A stretch of 58,000 nt of DNA from Clostridia bacterium (GTDB lineage Bacteria > Bacillota > Clostridia > Oscillospirales > Acutalibacteraceae), in the NCBI GenBank assembly GCA_017465465.1, contig JAFTWE010000051.1, forward strand, positions 1-58,000, given 5' to 3'. A program made the position numbers and the translations under genes. The notes beneath the pieces were generated by a model. It had not been told where the DNA came from. It saw only the letters and a list, made by a program, of their open reading frames with translations, and did not search any database. Positions 27,601 through 34,576 of this stretch are shown one piece after another. Position 1 is the stretch's first letter. Each line of letters begins with the position of its first letter.

Positions 27601-28598
27601 ACGCCTGCTACACCGCCTACCTGCTTACCGTAAGCCATTGAAGCAACTGAAACAGCGCAATTTTTAATCTGAGAATTATTTACACCTGCAACAGCACCGA
27701 CAGCTGAGGTTTCATTCTTTTCTGAAGCTGTAACAGATGCGCCTGTTACCTTAACAGCGCTTATTGTTCCGCCGTTAACACCTGCAACTGCTGAAAGGGC
27801 ATTTACACCGCAAGCGGCGCTTACCTTTGCATTTTTAACGGTGATATCTGAAACAACACCGTTATTTTTGGCAACCACAGCACCTGCAACCGCACCTGAA
27901 GCGGCAGACTGAACGCTGAGCTTTGCTCCGCTGACGGTTGAGTTTCTTACAGTACCGTCATTATAAACTGCAATAACAGCGGCTTCTGTTGCCTTTTCAT
28001 TTTTAAGTGTAATGTTGCAAGCCTCAACAGTAATATTTTTAACTGTTGAATTTTTGCTGATATAACCGAAAATGGCTACACTGCTGAACTCAGTTGAGGT
28101 TACATTAAGTCCGTAAAGCTTGTGGCCGCAACCGTTGAAGTTGAACCAGACGCTCTTCGGAGTAGCATCACTGAGAGTTTTATCAATAGAGATAATTGTG
28201 CCGGGAGTTACGGTATTTTTGCTCAAATCAGATGCAGTTACACCTGAAAGGTCAATATCCGCAACAAGGCTGAAGTTTTTATCCTGCTTTGTTGAGTCAT
28301 TAATAATTTCCTGCATAAGGAACAAATCGTCAACAGTTGCAATTTTATAAGGCTTAGCAGCAGTTCCTTCACCTGAAAGAGTCGGTGCTTCAATAGCTCC
28401 GCCACCTTCAACAATATTTTCCTGTGTGTCGGTCTGAGCCTGTGCAGATTCACCTGCAACAGTCGATGAGTCGGTAACAGCTTCAGAACCGGCGGTATTC
28501 TCTTGTGTAGCGAAAACCGTATAGATACCTGTTGAGGACAGCAATACTGCTACACTCAGTATCAATACCAGTACCCTTTCTGTTACTCGTCTTTTCAT
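18699..28598 (-). CDS. Giant secreted repeat protein (3299 residues), GLUG-like
   Basis: Signal peptide of ~31 residues (ends VFATQ), a Ser/Thr/Gln-rich spacer, then seven large modules of 270-550 residues starting near residues 71, 583, 939, 1493, 1936, 2233 and 2644. Most open with a 'G.GT...PY.I....L' line and then 'DI.......P...F.G.FDG.GY.ISGL.V....A.LFG...A.IKN'. Each module continues with short degenerate repeats of the type GGVAGVNAGEINNCSVNGG, matching the GLUG motif of bacterial surface proteins, presumably forming long beta-solenoids. The last ~200 residues are different and end PWGLTSLWESLVR. There is no LPXTG signal, S-layer domain or final TM helix, so attachment is unexplained. 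Likely an adhesin or fibre-associated stalk. Confidence 0.85.
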   Translation of the reverse strand: MKRRVTERVLVLILSVAVLLSSTGIYTVFATQENTAGSEAVTDSSTVAGESAQAQTDTQENIVEGGGAIEAPTLSGEGTAAKPYKIATVDDLFLMQEIINDSTKQDKNFSLVADIDLSGVTASDLSKNTVTPGTIISIDKTLSDATPKSVWFNFNGCGHKLYGLNVTSTEFSSVAIFGYISKNSTVKNITVEACNITLKNEKATEAAVIAVYNDGTVRNSTVSGAKLSVQSAASGAVAGAVVAKNNGVVSDITVKNAKVSAACGVNALSAVAGVNGGTISAVKVTGASVTASEKNETSAVGAVAGVNNSQIKNCAVSVASMAYGKQVGGVAGVNAGEINNCSVNGGYDTKSAVSKADATIISGGVFGAVAGTNNGKVTSCSASEVSAFVLEGGVYGGVAGVSGKASVISGCVASGAVGGKGVAGGIAGRTEESATIKNNYSFVSLMADSARGAVIGEGKANVENNLWSSEISGRYVAYQSGSKQGDMIASTRVIAVNAGESKAVNLSAFGGEWGAVSMSATSVDSVSLAGSGVELKKSENGFTLKALSANKTAKLTYSAKFTVKAGFNNASVVSRDMSVSVITLEKDAQGDGLSAETPIKIAKSTELEFLKAAPFAYFELTGDVDMPENWSAFDFCGYFNGAGYTLNADAPLFSGVFGSVENLTVKLNGEIKSAVFGDANSAKFSNVRLVKGQVEEGSEEVIRLVAEKSSVSPFLNKVMGNTVVDGCYAEIPVHIAKEKVANVAGLMAVVNANGAKITSSGASVAITSDFEEKVADSAAVIGKVVDNTDGTISGCFGTVKSTVVDYALVGAGNKDNFKVENSYISSHNENAAPAELDNVASSKWLFDAGEQGFIAGKGSVVSITLPKEIALFSAVSAEDFEAGYNAEELKVNTSGITVEDGVLYLPVEAADDVITVLNSKVTLVHKPTGLCATIGVSNGLEKDADGNYIIYYAVDIAFIGDNMEKFNGASFKLANDIDMSKLADFKPVGGTEVAFNGVFDGCGYTISGLTVGGTSKAALFGALENATVKNLVIDGASVSASGSYAGVLAGQLNSNTSVTNVTIKNSSVSAAEGFAGAVAGSANGENITVSNVKLENISSKALNNAGGVIGFVEGECAVANAEVKSASVEATNFAGGVAGSANAAKIINIKVLDAKISAVKNAGGVAGAFAGEIKSAEVNATVSGDVAGGFIGSTVDNTKAVIADSKVNVKVVPAEGAISAGGFVASVSNGSSLEIANAVVAKGSAIGASMASGGFIGDVQGKASVSDSVSYASVEGIKSSTKLSVGAGGVIGKVSCADLAEVSVKNVNVAGKVSAYDYAGGIIGNVISEKSSGVAVSDCVVTAEIISSQAENSGIVIGAVSEDVVSSVKSAVFSSYGCELGAYGSAKGEGTYTDLDKCVSSSLGSVITSSDEITVNVNNSKTSELGFVFDSEAGWQSESADRISVISGNENAVVIKANKSANCAVVATYTLSSDSNISLNVHFEVESDIKLTLEGSGTQADPYRISDGDDLDAVRDYVGEGVYFVLTNDITFADSDFVFGGSFYNKGAGFAPLGTDEAPFTGVFDGAGYSISGLYVNDEEASLFGTISGAEIKNVNINISATGASLAAGVATKAYNSKISGVTVSGNICVTAENGSVAGVVAYANNSEIANATVNSLTISTPEVISDNGVVYAAGVVARAVESTISAAKVESDVTVKSAGYAGGVVGYGADVSVINADTKACVSGEFAGAIFANINSVATVSNAVAGGEVNGTTAAGVAGVANGTLNASDVVVSAVISGETAGVVAGIADEEIYSNENIDVKLENIIYSSYQNSADMFGEASLNSYQLANCAEAFVDVNNVKAADGEFVAVGKEPVMIKDAVELMFNAQGDAQSFTLNGIEFNLADASTQPENLVSFNGESVAAVETAIDGAQLVMTYANGIATAVDMISVNGMVGDGTEQSPYLISNEDTLSLLDIYPNASFALVNDITLSGEWTPVDSFSGVIDGNGFTVYALEVNAENAGLIETVADGAEIRNITFDSASVTGSKSAGVVAAMVCGDAVLSDITVNNSTVKADEYAAAIAGVANSNGCEISACEISGCSVEAENAAGIAAAADGDSLVITGCSVSADVRGKNAAAVVAVADCELTVTDCMASGAVNGEYAESGIIAVVSGELSGKMRVSDNVVSAQLSNKAENSASVVGVFEALPEDNEAFAQMFSNNTVTNGVASFQREVMQYQNFDGVEIAPEVEVVFRGEGTEDSPYEIYSVAELNAIPDGSDAYFVLMNNITITPEDYDITTDENGNTVYGALHSGYSPIKDFAGSFDGNGYVISGLYIESDADYVGLFANIKAGGKVKNVHLEVLEEAQGFGFSGITGSAFVGGIAGYCEAVDGIINCSVEGGVISGERAVGAIVGELASSKLDGCVATSVVKSAESAGGLVGVTKGNSSVINSVTAVTVDGIGGTIVGINDGNLTVKDILSTGSTKGGNSITVGANDGELTIEKAVIGGTNAGATANAVDADEISLVYSDVTALGTSDNGVASVSAGNLMASIPEGLDGWALAEGCYPAPKMADRYSAVLTKLASVPVVADVKEGAEVINGFAYPVTIGAEGVAVSSSALSGEADLYIDGNKIYNDSYTGAMPYAVITMGEMSRVAVLPQRSDENVLYVSHAKQLTALANPEGKYSALADYLNNPQAKIVLTADIDFGADALSEANSVEPIKGFTGSFDGNGYSINNLRVDAAKGEAGLFATVGGDAENVAQFTDITFNNVYISGRGVAGALAGSANEYTEINNVRVENSSEAGYVSGAVAGAVVGSMAGGAVSNAYADITVDGVNIAGGLIGASDAVITGSNTFGKVNAHIENSALAGVGGLVGVMNSGAVYTSSSLADVTVSVLANAEDESSVAGVGGLVGVARGEIEQSFSAGSVKVSGAEVADATTTIGIGGLAGVAYGKIESVYSASAVTADFIGGAEGEAIRALGGLVGVAYGEVKDAYASGGVSATSAGVKVYGSDCFTGGVIGYAFGADYENLYFDKYMNNDENLTAVSNIINDSCYRLTTDELIAGEELSSAFALGEGTYPYLKAMLTSEESKLSSALSAVVTLIAEDDASALAGSGATKAVTLPNEITLGKEVYSLEWLANSSASVDGTSAQLNRTKPYADYMSLTLNANGVSKTYDRLYTDVGVVEATIGNTEVEHKLTNESGDGYMDSALVGILIKSRLSDGSVVTSDIFTSCDSQVSKMNKLLVTSGGFYVDSSIASGYEISVTAKDGAGNEITVTDAGAQGVFVETANAQSVVLEISIVKKDIPWGLTSLWESLVR

Positions 28599-28659
28599 CT
28601 AACTAACCTCCACGATGATTAAAACTGTGATTTGCCTGCTTACTGTTGCTTAATCAGGC

Positions 28660-30858
28660 TCAGCCTTCTGCCTTTTTAGCCTTTTCTTTAGCTAATTTAG
28701 CGGCCTTTTCTCTTGCGATTTTTTCTTTTTCTCTGGCTTTGGCTTTTGCGATTCGCTCTTTTTCAAGCATCTTTGCTTTTTCTTTAGCGATGCGCTCCTT
28801 TTCCTTAGCCTTTTCTTTAGCAATGCGTTCTTTTTCTATCTGCTTTGCTTTTTCTTTGGCAATTCGCTCTTTTTCTTTAGCTTTTGCCTTCTCTATGCGC
28901 TCTTTTTCAAGCTGTTTTGCCTTTTCGCGGGCAATTCTTTCACGCTCTTTTGCCTTTTCCTTAGCAATTCGCTCTTTTTCAGCTCTTTCAGCCTTTTCTT
29001 TTTCAAGACGCTCTTTCTCTTTAGCTCTTTCTTTTTCAAGGCGTTCCTGCTGGAGAGCTTTTGCCTTTTCACGGGCAAGGCGTTCTTTTTCCTTTGCCTT
29101 CTCTTTAGCGATTCGCTCCTTTTCAGCCTGAGCGGCTTTTTCGCGAGCGATACGCTCTTTTTCTTTGGCTTTCTCTTTTTCAAGTCGAGCCTGCTGGAGA
29201 GCTTTTGCCTTTTCACGGGCAAGGCGTTCTTTTTCCTTTGCCTTTTCTTTGGCAATTCGTTCCTTTTCAGCCTGAGCGGCTTTTTCACGGGCGATACGCT
29301 CTTTTTCTTTAGCCTTTTCCTTGGCTATGCGCTCTCTTTCAAGCTGCTTTGCTTTTTCACGCTTAGCCTTTTCTTTCTCTTTGCGTGCGCGTTCAAGCTG
29401 CTCTGCCTTCTCTTTTGCAAGGCGGGCTCTCTCCTGCTCCTTGGCAATACGGGCCTGCTCCTTTTCTTTGGCAATGCGTGCAAGGCGCTCTTCACGCTCT
29501 TTTGCAAGGCGAGCTCTTTCCTTCTCCTTGCGTGCGCGCTCTTTTGCAAGAGCTGCTTCCTTTTCTTTCTTGGCTTTGAGGCGAGCCTTTTCCTTTGCAA
29601 GACGCTCCTTCTCTCTTGCCTTTTCTTTGGCAATGCGAGCCTTCTCTCTTGCAATGCGGCGGCGCTCCATTTCTTTTTCATGAGCGATTTTTGCCTTGAT
29701 TTTATCTTCAATAGCTTTCTTACGTGCATTTTCCTGAGCCAATGCGCGGTCGATAGCCTCTTTGATTCTCTTTTCGCCGGCAATCTTTTTCTTGCTGAGG
29801 CGCTTAACCTCATCAACAAAAACCTTTCTGATTTCGATTTCGTTCATATCGTAATCGATAACCAGCTCTTCTGCCAGACGCTTAAGCATTTTGGGCTTAA
29901 TCTTTCTCTGCTTTGCCTTTTTAGCTAATGCATCCTGAGAAACAGTGTTGTTTTTAAGGAGCATATAGTTAGTGGCAATCATCTTATTAAGCTGCTCTTT
30001 GTATTCATCACTTACCATTTCGTTAGATTCGTGAGCAATAATCTCATAACCAACATCACGGTAGGACTGAATAAACTGCCACAGCTTAAGGCAGGCTCTG
30101 AAGTTCGGGTTTTTCTGAATGGCGTTTGTTCTCATAATGGGAGGACGAACAGGTACACAACCCTGAAGCTCTTTCATAAAGCCCGAATGAGCATATTCAT
30201 TGATAATTTTCTTAATTCTTTCAATTCTCTGGAAAGCAGAAGCATTTTCACCGTCGATATTAGCAGTATCTTCTAAGTCGTTACCGCCTGACTGGGCAGA
30301 AACCTCCAACTGATAGTGGATTTTTTCTTTGCCGCGGGTAACATCACTTTCCATCTTCAATGATGCCATATTCTCATCATCTGAAAGGCTGAAAAGAACA
30401 TTGTATCTGATATCAATAAATCTGATAAGGTTTTGCATAAGGGTGTAAACAAAGCGGTTTTCATAAACCTCGTAACTCTCTTCACGGAAAACATTGAGAA
30501 TTTCGTTAGGGGTTACATCATCACCCTCAACCTTTGCAATCATATTTGTGTGCTGGGCAAGATGGCGCACGGATTCAGCCGTAATTTTCTTCGCTCTTTC
30601 AATGGGAACAATTTCCTCTTCCTGAACGATAAACTTACGGGGAACACGGATGATATTGTCAAGAGGAATAATGCAGGCCTCAATCTCTTCAACCCATGTT
30701 AAATCTATTTTCTTTTCGAAATATCTGTTGAACAGTGAGTAGCTGGTCTTACCTCGGTCGATAATATCGTCCATTGTTTCATAGAACTGATTATCAGTGG
30801 TAAGGGCAGCCATACTGTCTTTATATTCCAAAAATAATTCAAGATATGATTTATCCAT
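28660..30858 (-). CDS. McrC/DUF2357-like protein with a KEKE coiled-coil tail, no nuclease
   Basis: 732 residues in two parts. Residues 1 to ~350 are mostly helical and contain ESYEVYENRFVYTLMQNLIR (about 127-146) and a PIMRTNAIQKNPNFRACLK stretch, features I associate with DUF2357, the McrB-contacting part of McrC-type proteins. In McrC a PD-(D/E)XK nuclease follows. Here residues ~360-732 are instead an almost pure Lys/Glu/Arg/Ala helix built from alternating 13- and 11-residue units such as KERIAREKAAQAE and KERIAKEKAKE. No nuclease motif is visible. The McrB-like AAA+ gene directly upstream supports the pairing. No signal peptide: cytoplasmic. DUF2357 assignment is by eye. Confidence 0.65.
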   Translation of the reverse strand: MDKSYLELFLEYKDSMAALTTDNQFYETMDDIIDRGKTSYSLFNRYFEKKIDLTWVEEIEACIIPLDNIIRVPRKFIVQEEEIVPIERAKKITAESVRHLAQHTNMIAKVEGDDVTPNEILNVFREESYEVYENRFVYTLMQNLIRFIDIRYNVLFSLSDDENMASLKMESDVTRGKEKIHYQLEVSAQSGGNDLEDTANIDGENASAFQRIERIKKIINEYAHSGFMKELQGCVPVRPPIMRTNAIQKNPNFRACLKLWQFIQSYRDVGYEIIAHESNEMVSDEYKEQLNKMIATNYMLLKNNTVSQDALAKKAKQRKIKPKMLKRLAEELVIDYDMNEIEIRKVFVDEVKRLSKKKIAGEKRIKEAIDRALAQENARKKAIEDKIKAKIAHEKEMERRRIAREKARIAKEKAREKERLAKEKARLKAKKEKEAALAKERARKEKERARLAKEREERLARIAKEKEQARIAKEQERARLAKEKAEQLERARKEKEKAKREKAKQLERERIAKEKAKEKERIAREKAAQAEKERIAKEKAKEKERLAREKAKALQQARLEKEKAKEKERIAREKAAQAEKERIAKEKAKEKERLAREKAKALQQERLEKERAKEKERLEKEKAERAEKERIAKEKAKERERIAREKAKQLEKERIEKAKAKEKERIAKEKAKQIEKERIAKEKAKEKERIAKEKAKMLEKERIAKAKAREKEKIAREKAAKLAKEKAKKAEG
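28720..29680 (-). repeat. 24-residue (72-bp) coding repeats with a 144-bp tandem duplication
   Basis: The charged tail of the DUF2357-like gene is built from a 24-residue period made of a 13-residue and an 11-residue unit. At DNA level the block starting CTGCTGGAGAGCTTTTGCC at 29047 recurs at 29191, exactly 144 bp (48 codons, two periods) away, with only scattered differences over about 120 bases. This indicates a recent duplication and a tail length that can change by recombination. Confidence 0.8.
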
Positions 30859-30897
30859 CTGACCTTTTGCCCCTTTGCGGTTAAATTACTTCGGCTA

Positions 30898-32445
30898 TTA
30901 CATAAGCTTCTGGAGTCTGAGAAGATACTCTTTAGATTCCATCATATTAGACTTGCCGAAATGCTTGTTGAGGTAAGTGATAAGTCCGTCAATTTCATCA
31001 CGGATGAATGAAAGGTTAAGACTTTCAAACTTACGAAGAATTTTGTGGCAGAGAACGAAGTCGATACCGTCGATTTCTGTTCCGCCGCAGCCAACATAAG
31101 CAGGAACGAATTCCTTAAGCTGCTTAACAATACGGTTACCGAAAGCAAGACGGAAATGCTCAATAACATAGTCATCAAGCTCTTCAAGCTTACGGAGATT
31201 TTCTTCTGAAACCTTATATTTTTCCTGGCACTCTTTGAACATACCTTCAAGATGCTTGTAGCTCAAAGGAAGCCATTCTGTGTAAGGAGCATCGAATGCC
31301 TTACCCTTACTGTTGATATCAATCGGAATAGCACGGTCATAAACCTTATCGGAAACGGCGAATGTAGAGTCGTCGTTGTTGATTGTTCCGATGTACCACA
31401 TATTTTCGGGAAGCTTAAGCTTACCGTCGAAAAGATGTTTGGGGTCGGTTGGCCAAACGCTTGGAACAAGGGATACAACCCATTCTTCTCTGGTTGGCAT
31501 CTCGAGGATTGAAAGAAGCTCCGCAAAGTAATACTCAACACGGGCGATGTTCATTTCGTCGAGAACAGTGATATAAATTTCTTCTTTATAGGTTGCTTCA
31601 TACATCTTCTTGAGAACTTCGGTTTCATTGAATCTCTTTGTGAATTCGTTGAAGTAACCGAAAATTTCAGTACGGTCACGCCATGAAGGCTGAACTGAAG
31701 CGATGATAGCAGGGTTTCTTAAGAATTTACCCCAAGCATAAGCAAGTGAGGTTTTACCTGTACCTGAAATACCCTGAAGGATGATAAGTCTTGTGGTTGC
31801 AAAAGATGCAATGAAAAGACGGATGAGCTTTGGCTCATAATAAAGGTGAAGCTGTGAGCAAGCGAAATTACGGAATCTGTCACAAATTTCGGGAAGAGTG
31901 ATTTCATTATCAAACTCGGGAGCAACATAATTCTCAATTTCAATATCAACCTGAGTACATTTGTAGAAACGGCTGTAGTCATCAGCAGTCTTGTCAACTT
32001 CGTCAGACTTTTCTTCTTCCTCTTTCTTTTCTTCGTACTCTTCATAGGGGCTTTCACCGGGCTTGAGACCAAGCTGTGAAACCTTCATAGCAAGAATTCT
32101 TTCTTTTTCTGAAGAAAGCTTGATAATTTCACGGTTAAGATTGCCAACCTCGTTGAGAAGCTCTTCCTGGTCAACAATAGTCTTGCGGACTCTTATGTAC
32201 TTTTTAACAAGCACAACAATAAGAATAACAATAACTGCAAGAATTGCCACTGTGGCAACAACGGTAAGAATAGCGATAAGCCAGTCTACTGCTGTGAAAT
32301 TAGCTGAATTAGCCTTAAAAATTGATATGTAAGCGGGAATGTTGAACATATTAACTATGCCCATTCCGATTCCTTTGAAAATACCGAACAAACCCTGAAC
32401 AAAGAACTGGTTCAGAAATTCTGATATAAAGGTTGTAACTGTCAT
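30898..32445 (-). CDS. Membrane-anchored McrB-like AAA+ ATPase
   Basis: 515 residues from the ATG at 32445 (AGAGG site nine bases upstream; a GTG at 32454 is in frame). One strong TM helix near residues 53-82 (a weaker hydrophobic stretch precedes it), a short coiled coil near 90-118, an acidic linker (EEYEEKKEEEEKSDEVDK), then the AAA_5/McrB-type ATPase. Walker A is GISGTGKTS (~225-233), Walker B ITVLDEMNIARVEYY (~292), and the McrB-subfamily NxxD signature is GTINNDDSTFAVSD (~353), so GTP or ATP could be used. The ~160-residue helical C-terminus follows. It would be an AAA+ ring tethered to the inner face of the membrane. It is followed 39 bp later by the DUF2357-like gene. Confidence 0.85.
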   Translation of the reverse strand: MTVTTFISEFLNQFFVQGLFGIFKGIGMGIVNMFNIPAYISIFKANSANFTAVDWLIAILTVVATVAILAVIVILIVVLVKKYIRVRKTIVDQEELLNEVGNLNREIIKLSSEKERILAMKVSQLGLKPGESPYEEYEEKKEEEEKSDEVDKTADDYSRFYKCTQVDIEIENYVAPEFDNEITLPEICDRFRNFACSQLHLYYEPKLIRLFIASFATTRLIILQGISGTGKTSLAYAWGKFLRNPAIIASVQPSWRDRTEIFGYFNEFTKRFNETEVLKKMYEATYKEEIYITVLDEMNIARVEYYFAELLSILEMPTREEWVVSLVPSVWPTDPKHLFDGKLKLPENMWYIGTINNDDSTFAVSDKVYDRAIPIDINSKGKAFDAPYTEWLPLSYKHLEGMFKECQEKYKVSEENLRKLEELDDYVIEHFRLAFGNRIVKQLKEFVPAYVGCGGTEIDGIDFVLCHKILRKFESLNLSFIRDEIDGLITYLNKHFGKSNMMESKEYLLRLQKLM

Positions 32446-32491
32446 TTTGGTCACCCTCTTGTAATTTTTGGTTTATATAAATATGTGAATG

Positions 32492-33217
32492 TTAGTTGTT
32501 TTCTGAACCGTCTTTGGAACCGGCAGAATTTTTCTCAGCTTCCTGCTGAGCAAGATACTCTTCAATAGCCTGACGCTTAACATCGTCTGAGATTTTTTCA
32601 GCTTTTGCAGCCATAAACATTGCAATAAGCTTATAAACCTGCCAGATGAAGAAGAGTGCTAACGGAATGATTACGCAAATCATAAAGCCGAGCTGACTCT
32701 GGAGGAAATCAAGAGCATTACCGAAGCCGCTGATTGTAAGACCCTTAACATAATTTCCGCTCTCGTCAACAGTTGCACCAATCTGCTTTGCTACGATATC
32801 ATCGGGATAAACCTTCTGATTATCCTCAGTTTCCATAGCGTCACCCTTGGTAACATAGTAGTAAACAGAGCCGTCATTATAAAGCTCAATATCAAGAATT
32901 CTATGGGTATTGAAGCCTCTTACTGTGTTGCCGGCACCATCCTGCATAAGAGTGTAAAAGGTGATAACATCGCCGATTTTAAGCTCTTCCTGAGGATTAA
33001 CAACCTCTTTTGCGATAATAAGGTCACCCTTGCCGATTGTGGGGCTCATTGAATCGGTCTGAACAGAGAACGGAGTGTAGCCCGCTACATTACCGATACC
33101 TGTTTCAGAGCTTTTTGATGTGAAGGTCATCACGGTTATTGCAATGGCTACAACAATAAGAATAACCAGCAAAATATCCGAAATAACACCTAATATGCTT
33201 TTGCCTTTCTGTTCCAT
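32492..33217 (-). CDS. SipW-type (S26B) signal peptidase I
   Basis: 241 residues, the longest of the four here. TM helix near 9-31, serine motif VQTDSMSPTIGKGDLIIA, histidine motif FNTHRILDIELY, TKGDAMETEDNQKVYPDD, a ~30-residue insert, then a C-terminal TM helix (about 190-215) and a charged Glu/Lys tail. The Ser-His dyad is intact. It lies between the probable major subunit and the AAA+ gene. Confidence 0.88.
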   Translation of the reverse strand: MEQKGKSILGVISDILLVILIVVAIAITVMTFTSKSSETGIGNVAGYTPFSVQTDSMSPTIGKGDLIIAKEVVNPQEELKIGDVITFYTLMQDGAGNTVRGFNTHRILDIELYNDGSVYYYVTKGDAMETEDNQKVYPDDIVAKQIGATVDESGNYVKGLTISGFGNALDFLQSQLGFMICVIIPLALFFIWQVYKLIAMFMAAKAEKISDDVKRQAIEEYLAQQEAEKNSAGSKDGSENN

Positions 33218-33258
33218 TTAACATTCACCTCATATTTTAATTGCTGACTGAAAAAGTC

Positions 33259-33385
33259 ATTTACAGGCATTTTAACAAATGTCTGTAAATCGCTCTTTCA
33301 GGGAGGGATAAGAGGAACGGCGTCTTCCGACGGCGCCGTTCCTTAAACGGCGAGGATCAGGCGGAGCAGAGCAACTACTCCGCCT
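33259..33385 (-). other. Three tandem stem-loops between major subunit and signal peptidase
   Basis: Read on the minus strand the ~220-base gap holds three hairpins: AGGCGGAG/CTCCGCCT (33385-33359), AGGAACGGCG/CGCCGTTCCT (33343-33313), and a 14-bp AT-rich stem with one wobble pair (33290-33259). None has a strong T-run directly after it. They could slow decay of the upstream subunit mRNA or partly terminate transcription, setting subunit stoichiometry. Confidence 0.6.
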
Positions 33386-33441
33386 TGAAAACTAAGTTAA
33401 ATTAAGTATGTTTTAAGTTAAATCTGTATAAACCCAAAGGA

Positions 33442-34419
33442 TTATTCGATTGTGAACTTAAGGTTAGCTGTGAGAGCTGCACCTGCAACTGAGTTCAAGC
33501 AGTCAACATCCTGACCTTCAACCCAGATGTAAACACGCATCTTTGTGATGCCGGCGTTAAGTGTGAAAACTTTTTCTGAATCAGCTGACTGGTCAGTAAC
33601 AAGCTTAGCATTGGGAACATCTGTATTTGCTGTATTGTCTATAACACCATTTTGAGTTCCCAATGTGTTACCACCATTATCGGATTTCAATCCTCTTGTT
33701 GTCAAAGCGCCCTCTGCAATGCTCAAAGCTGCAGCATCATCGGAGCGGGTTAATGAATCTATTTCGTAAAAGATGTTGCTTGTGCCAGCTGTAAAAGTAT
33801 GAAGAGCTGTTGCTGTTGCAGCGTCTGTACCAATTGCAACATTACCGAGAGGAGTAAATGCAACTCTAAGAGCTGAGTTGATTTTTGAATTACTGGTGTC
33901 TGTAAAAGTTGATGTGTCAAAATAAACCGGTGTTTCATTTGCAACCTTGAAGAAAAGGTCAAAAGCAATAAGGCCTGCTGCATCTTGACTATCCTTGCTC
34001 TGAGTAACTGCTGTAACTTTAGCTACAGCAGCGTCATTGAGAGTTGCCTTGAAGAATTTTACATAACCTGTTGAAGAGTCCGCTGCTCTAAATGCGGATG
34101 AAACAGGAATCAAGTCTGCAGGATAAAGGTTATTGTTACCAAAATATGCAGCATAGCGTGAAGAACCTTCAGCTGGTTTTCCAGTTTCATCAAGTGTTTC
34201 GTTAAAAATCTGATCAACGGTAAGGCTTGCTGTCCATGCAGAGGCGTTTGCTGAAATCTGAATACCTTCAGGTGAAGAAACTGTAAGGTCCATAGATTCA
34301 ACAGTAGCTTCTTTACTCATGGAGAACCAAGCGAACGTTGAGGATGTGAGAACGATAGCTGAAACGATAAGCATAGCAATCGCAGACACAAACGCACGTT
34401 TTTTGATTGTCTTTTTCAT
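33442..34419 (-). CDS. Probable major TasA-like fibre subunit
   Basis: 325 residues from the ATG at 34419, preceded by an AGGTAAAG site; the longer frame to 34479 runs into the leader. The signal segment (about 8-28) ends in SSTFAWFSMSKEATVES, a perfect AWF motif. The mature chain has Thr/Ala/Ser-rich sequence, short LTVSSPEGIQISANA start and a C-terminal strand MRVYIWVEGQDVDCLN. It is the largest of the five AW-motif proteins and the only one with its own long structured leader and tandem 3' hairpins, which is why I suggest it is the most abundant. Not identified to a named family beyond TasA/camelysin-like. Confidence 0.72.
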   Translation of the reverse strand: MKKTIKKRAFVSAIAMLIVSAIVLTSSTFAWFSMSKEATVESMDLTVSSPEGIQISANASAWTASLTVDQIFNETLDETGKPAEGSSRYAAYFGNNNLYPADLIPVSSAFRAADSSTGYVKFFKATLNDAAVAKVTAVTQSKDSQDAAGLIAFDLFFKVANETPVYFDTSTFTDTSNSKINSALRVAFTPLGNVAIGTDAATATALHTFTAGTSNIFYEIDSLTRSDDAAALSIAEGALTTRGLKSDNGGNTLGTQNGVIDNTANTDVPNAKLVTDQSADSEKVFTLNAGITKMRVYIWVEGQDVDCLNSVAGAALTANLKFTIE

Positions 34420-34449
34420 ATCTTTACCTCCATAAAGATTTCGCATGCC

Positions 34450-34474
34450 TTGGCGACCGTTAACCCGTCGCCAA
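34450..34474 (-). other. Hairpin in the leader of the major subunit
   Basis: Perfect 8-bp stem TTGGCGAC / GTCGCCAA (34450-34457 and 34467-34474) lies about 30 nt before the start codon, inside a 157-nt leader. It may stabilise the mRNA or, with little room before the ribosome site, modulate translation. Confidence 0.5.
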
Positions 34475-34576
34475 ATCATTCGTTAATTTATATCCTGTGT
34501 GTTGAAAAATTTTGAATCGGAATCAAGGAAAAGTGTTTGCCCAGGGTTAGTCAAAGGTTGCTCCTTTTCACTCCTC

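Noticed and set aside
28646..29131. Ser/Phe-rich 161-residue plus-strand ORF
   Set aside because: It is the antisense of the KEKE repeats; the Lys/Glu codon bias makes long open shadow frames on the other strand.
29047..29334. Evenly spaced repeats resembling a CRISPR array
   Set aside because: The repeats are coding, have no unique spacers, and stay in frame through the DUF2357-like gene.
28660..32445. Classical McrBC restriction system
   Set aside because: The partner has no visible PD-(D/E)XK motif or modified-base-binding domain, the AAA+ protein is membrane-anchored, and the neighbours are surface-fibre genes.
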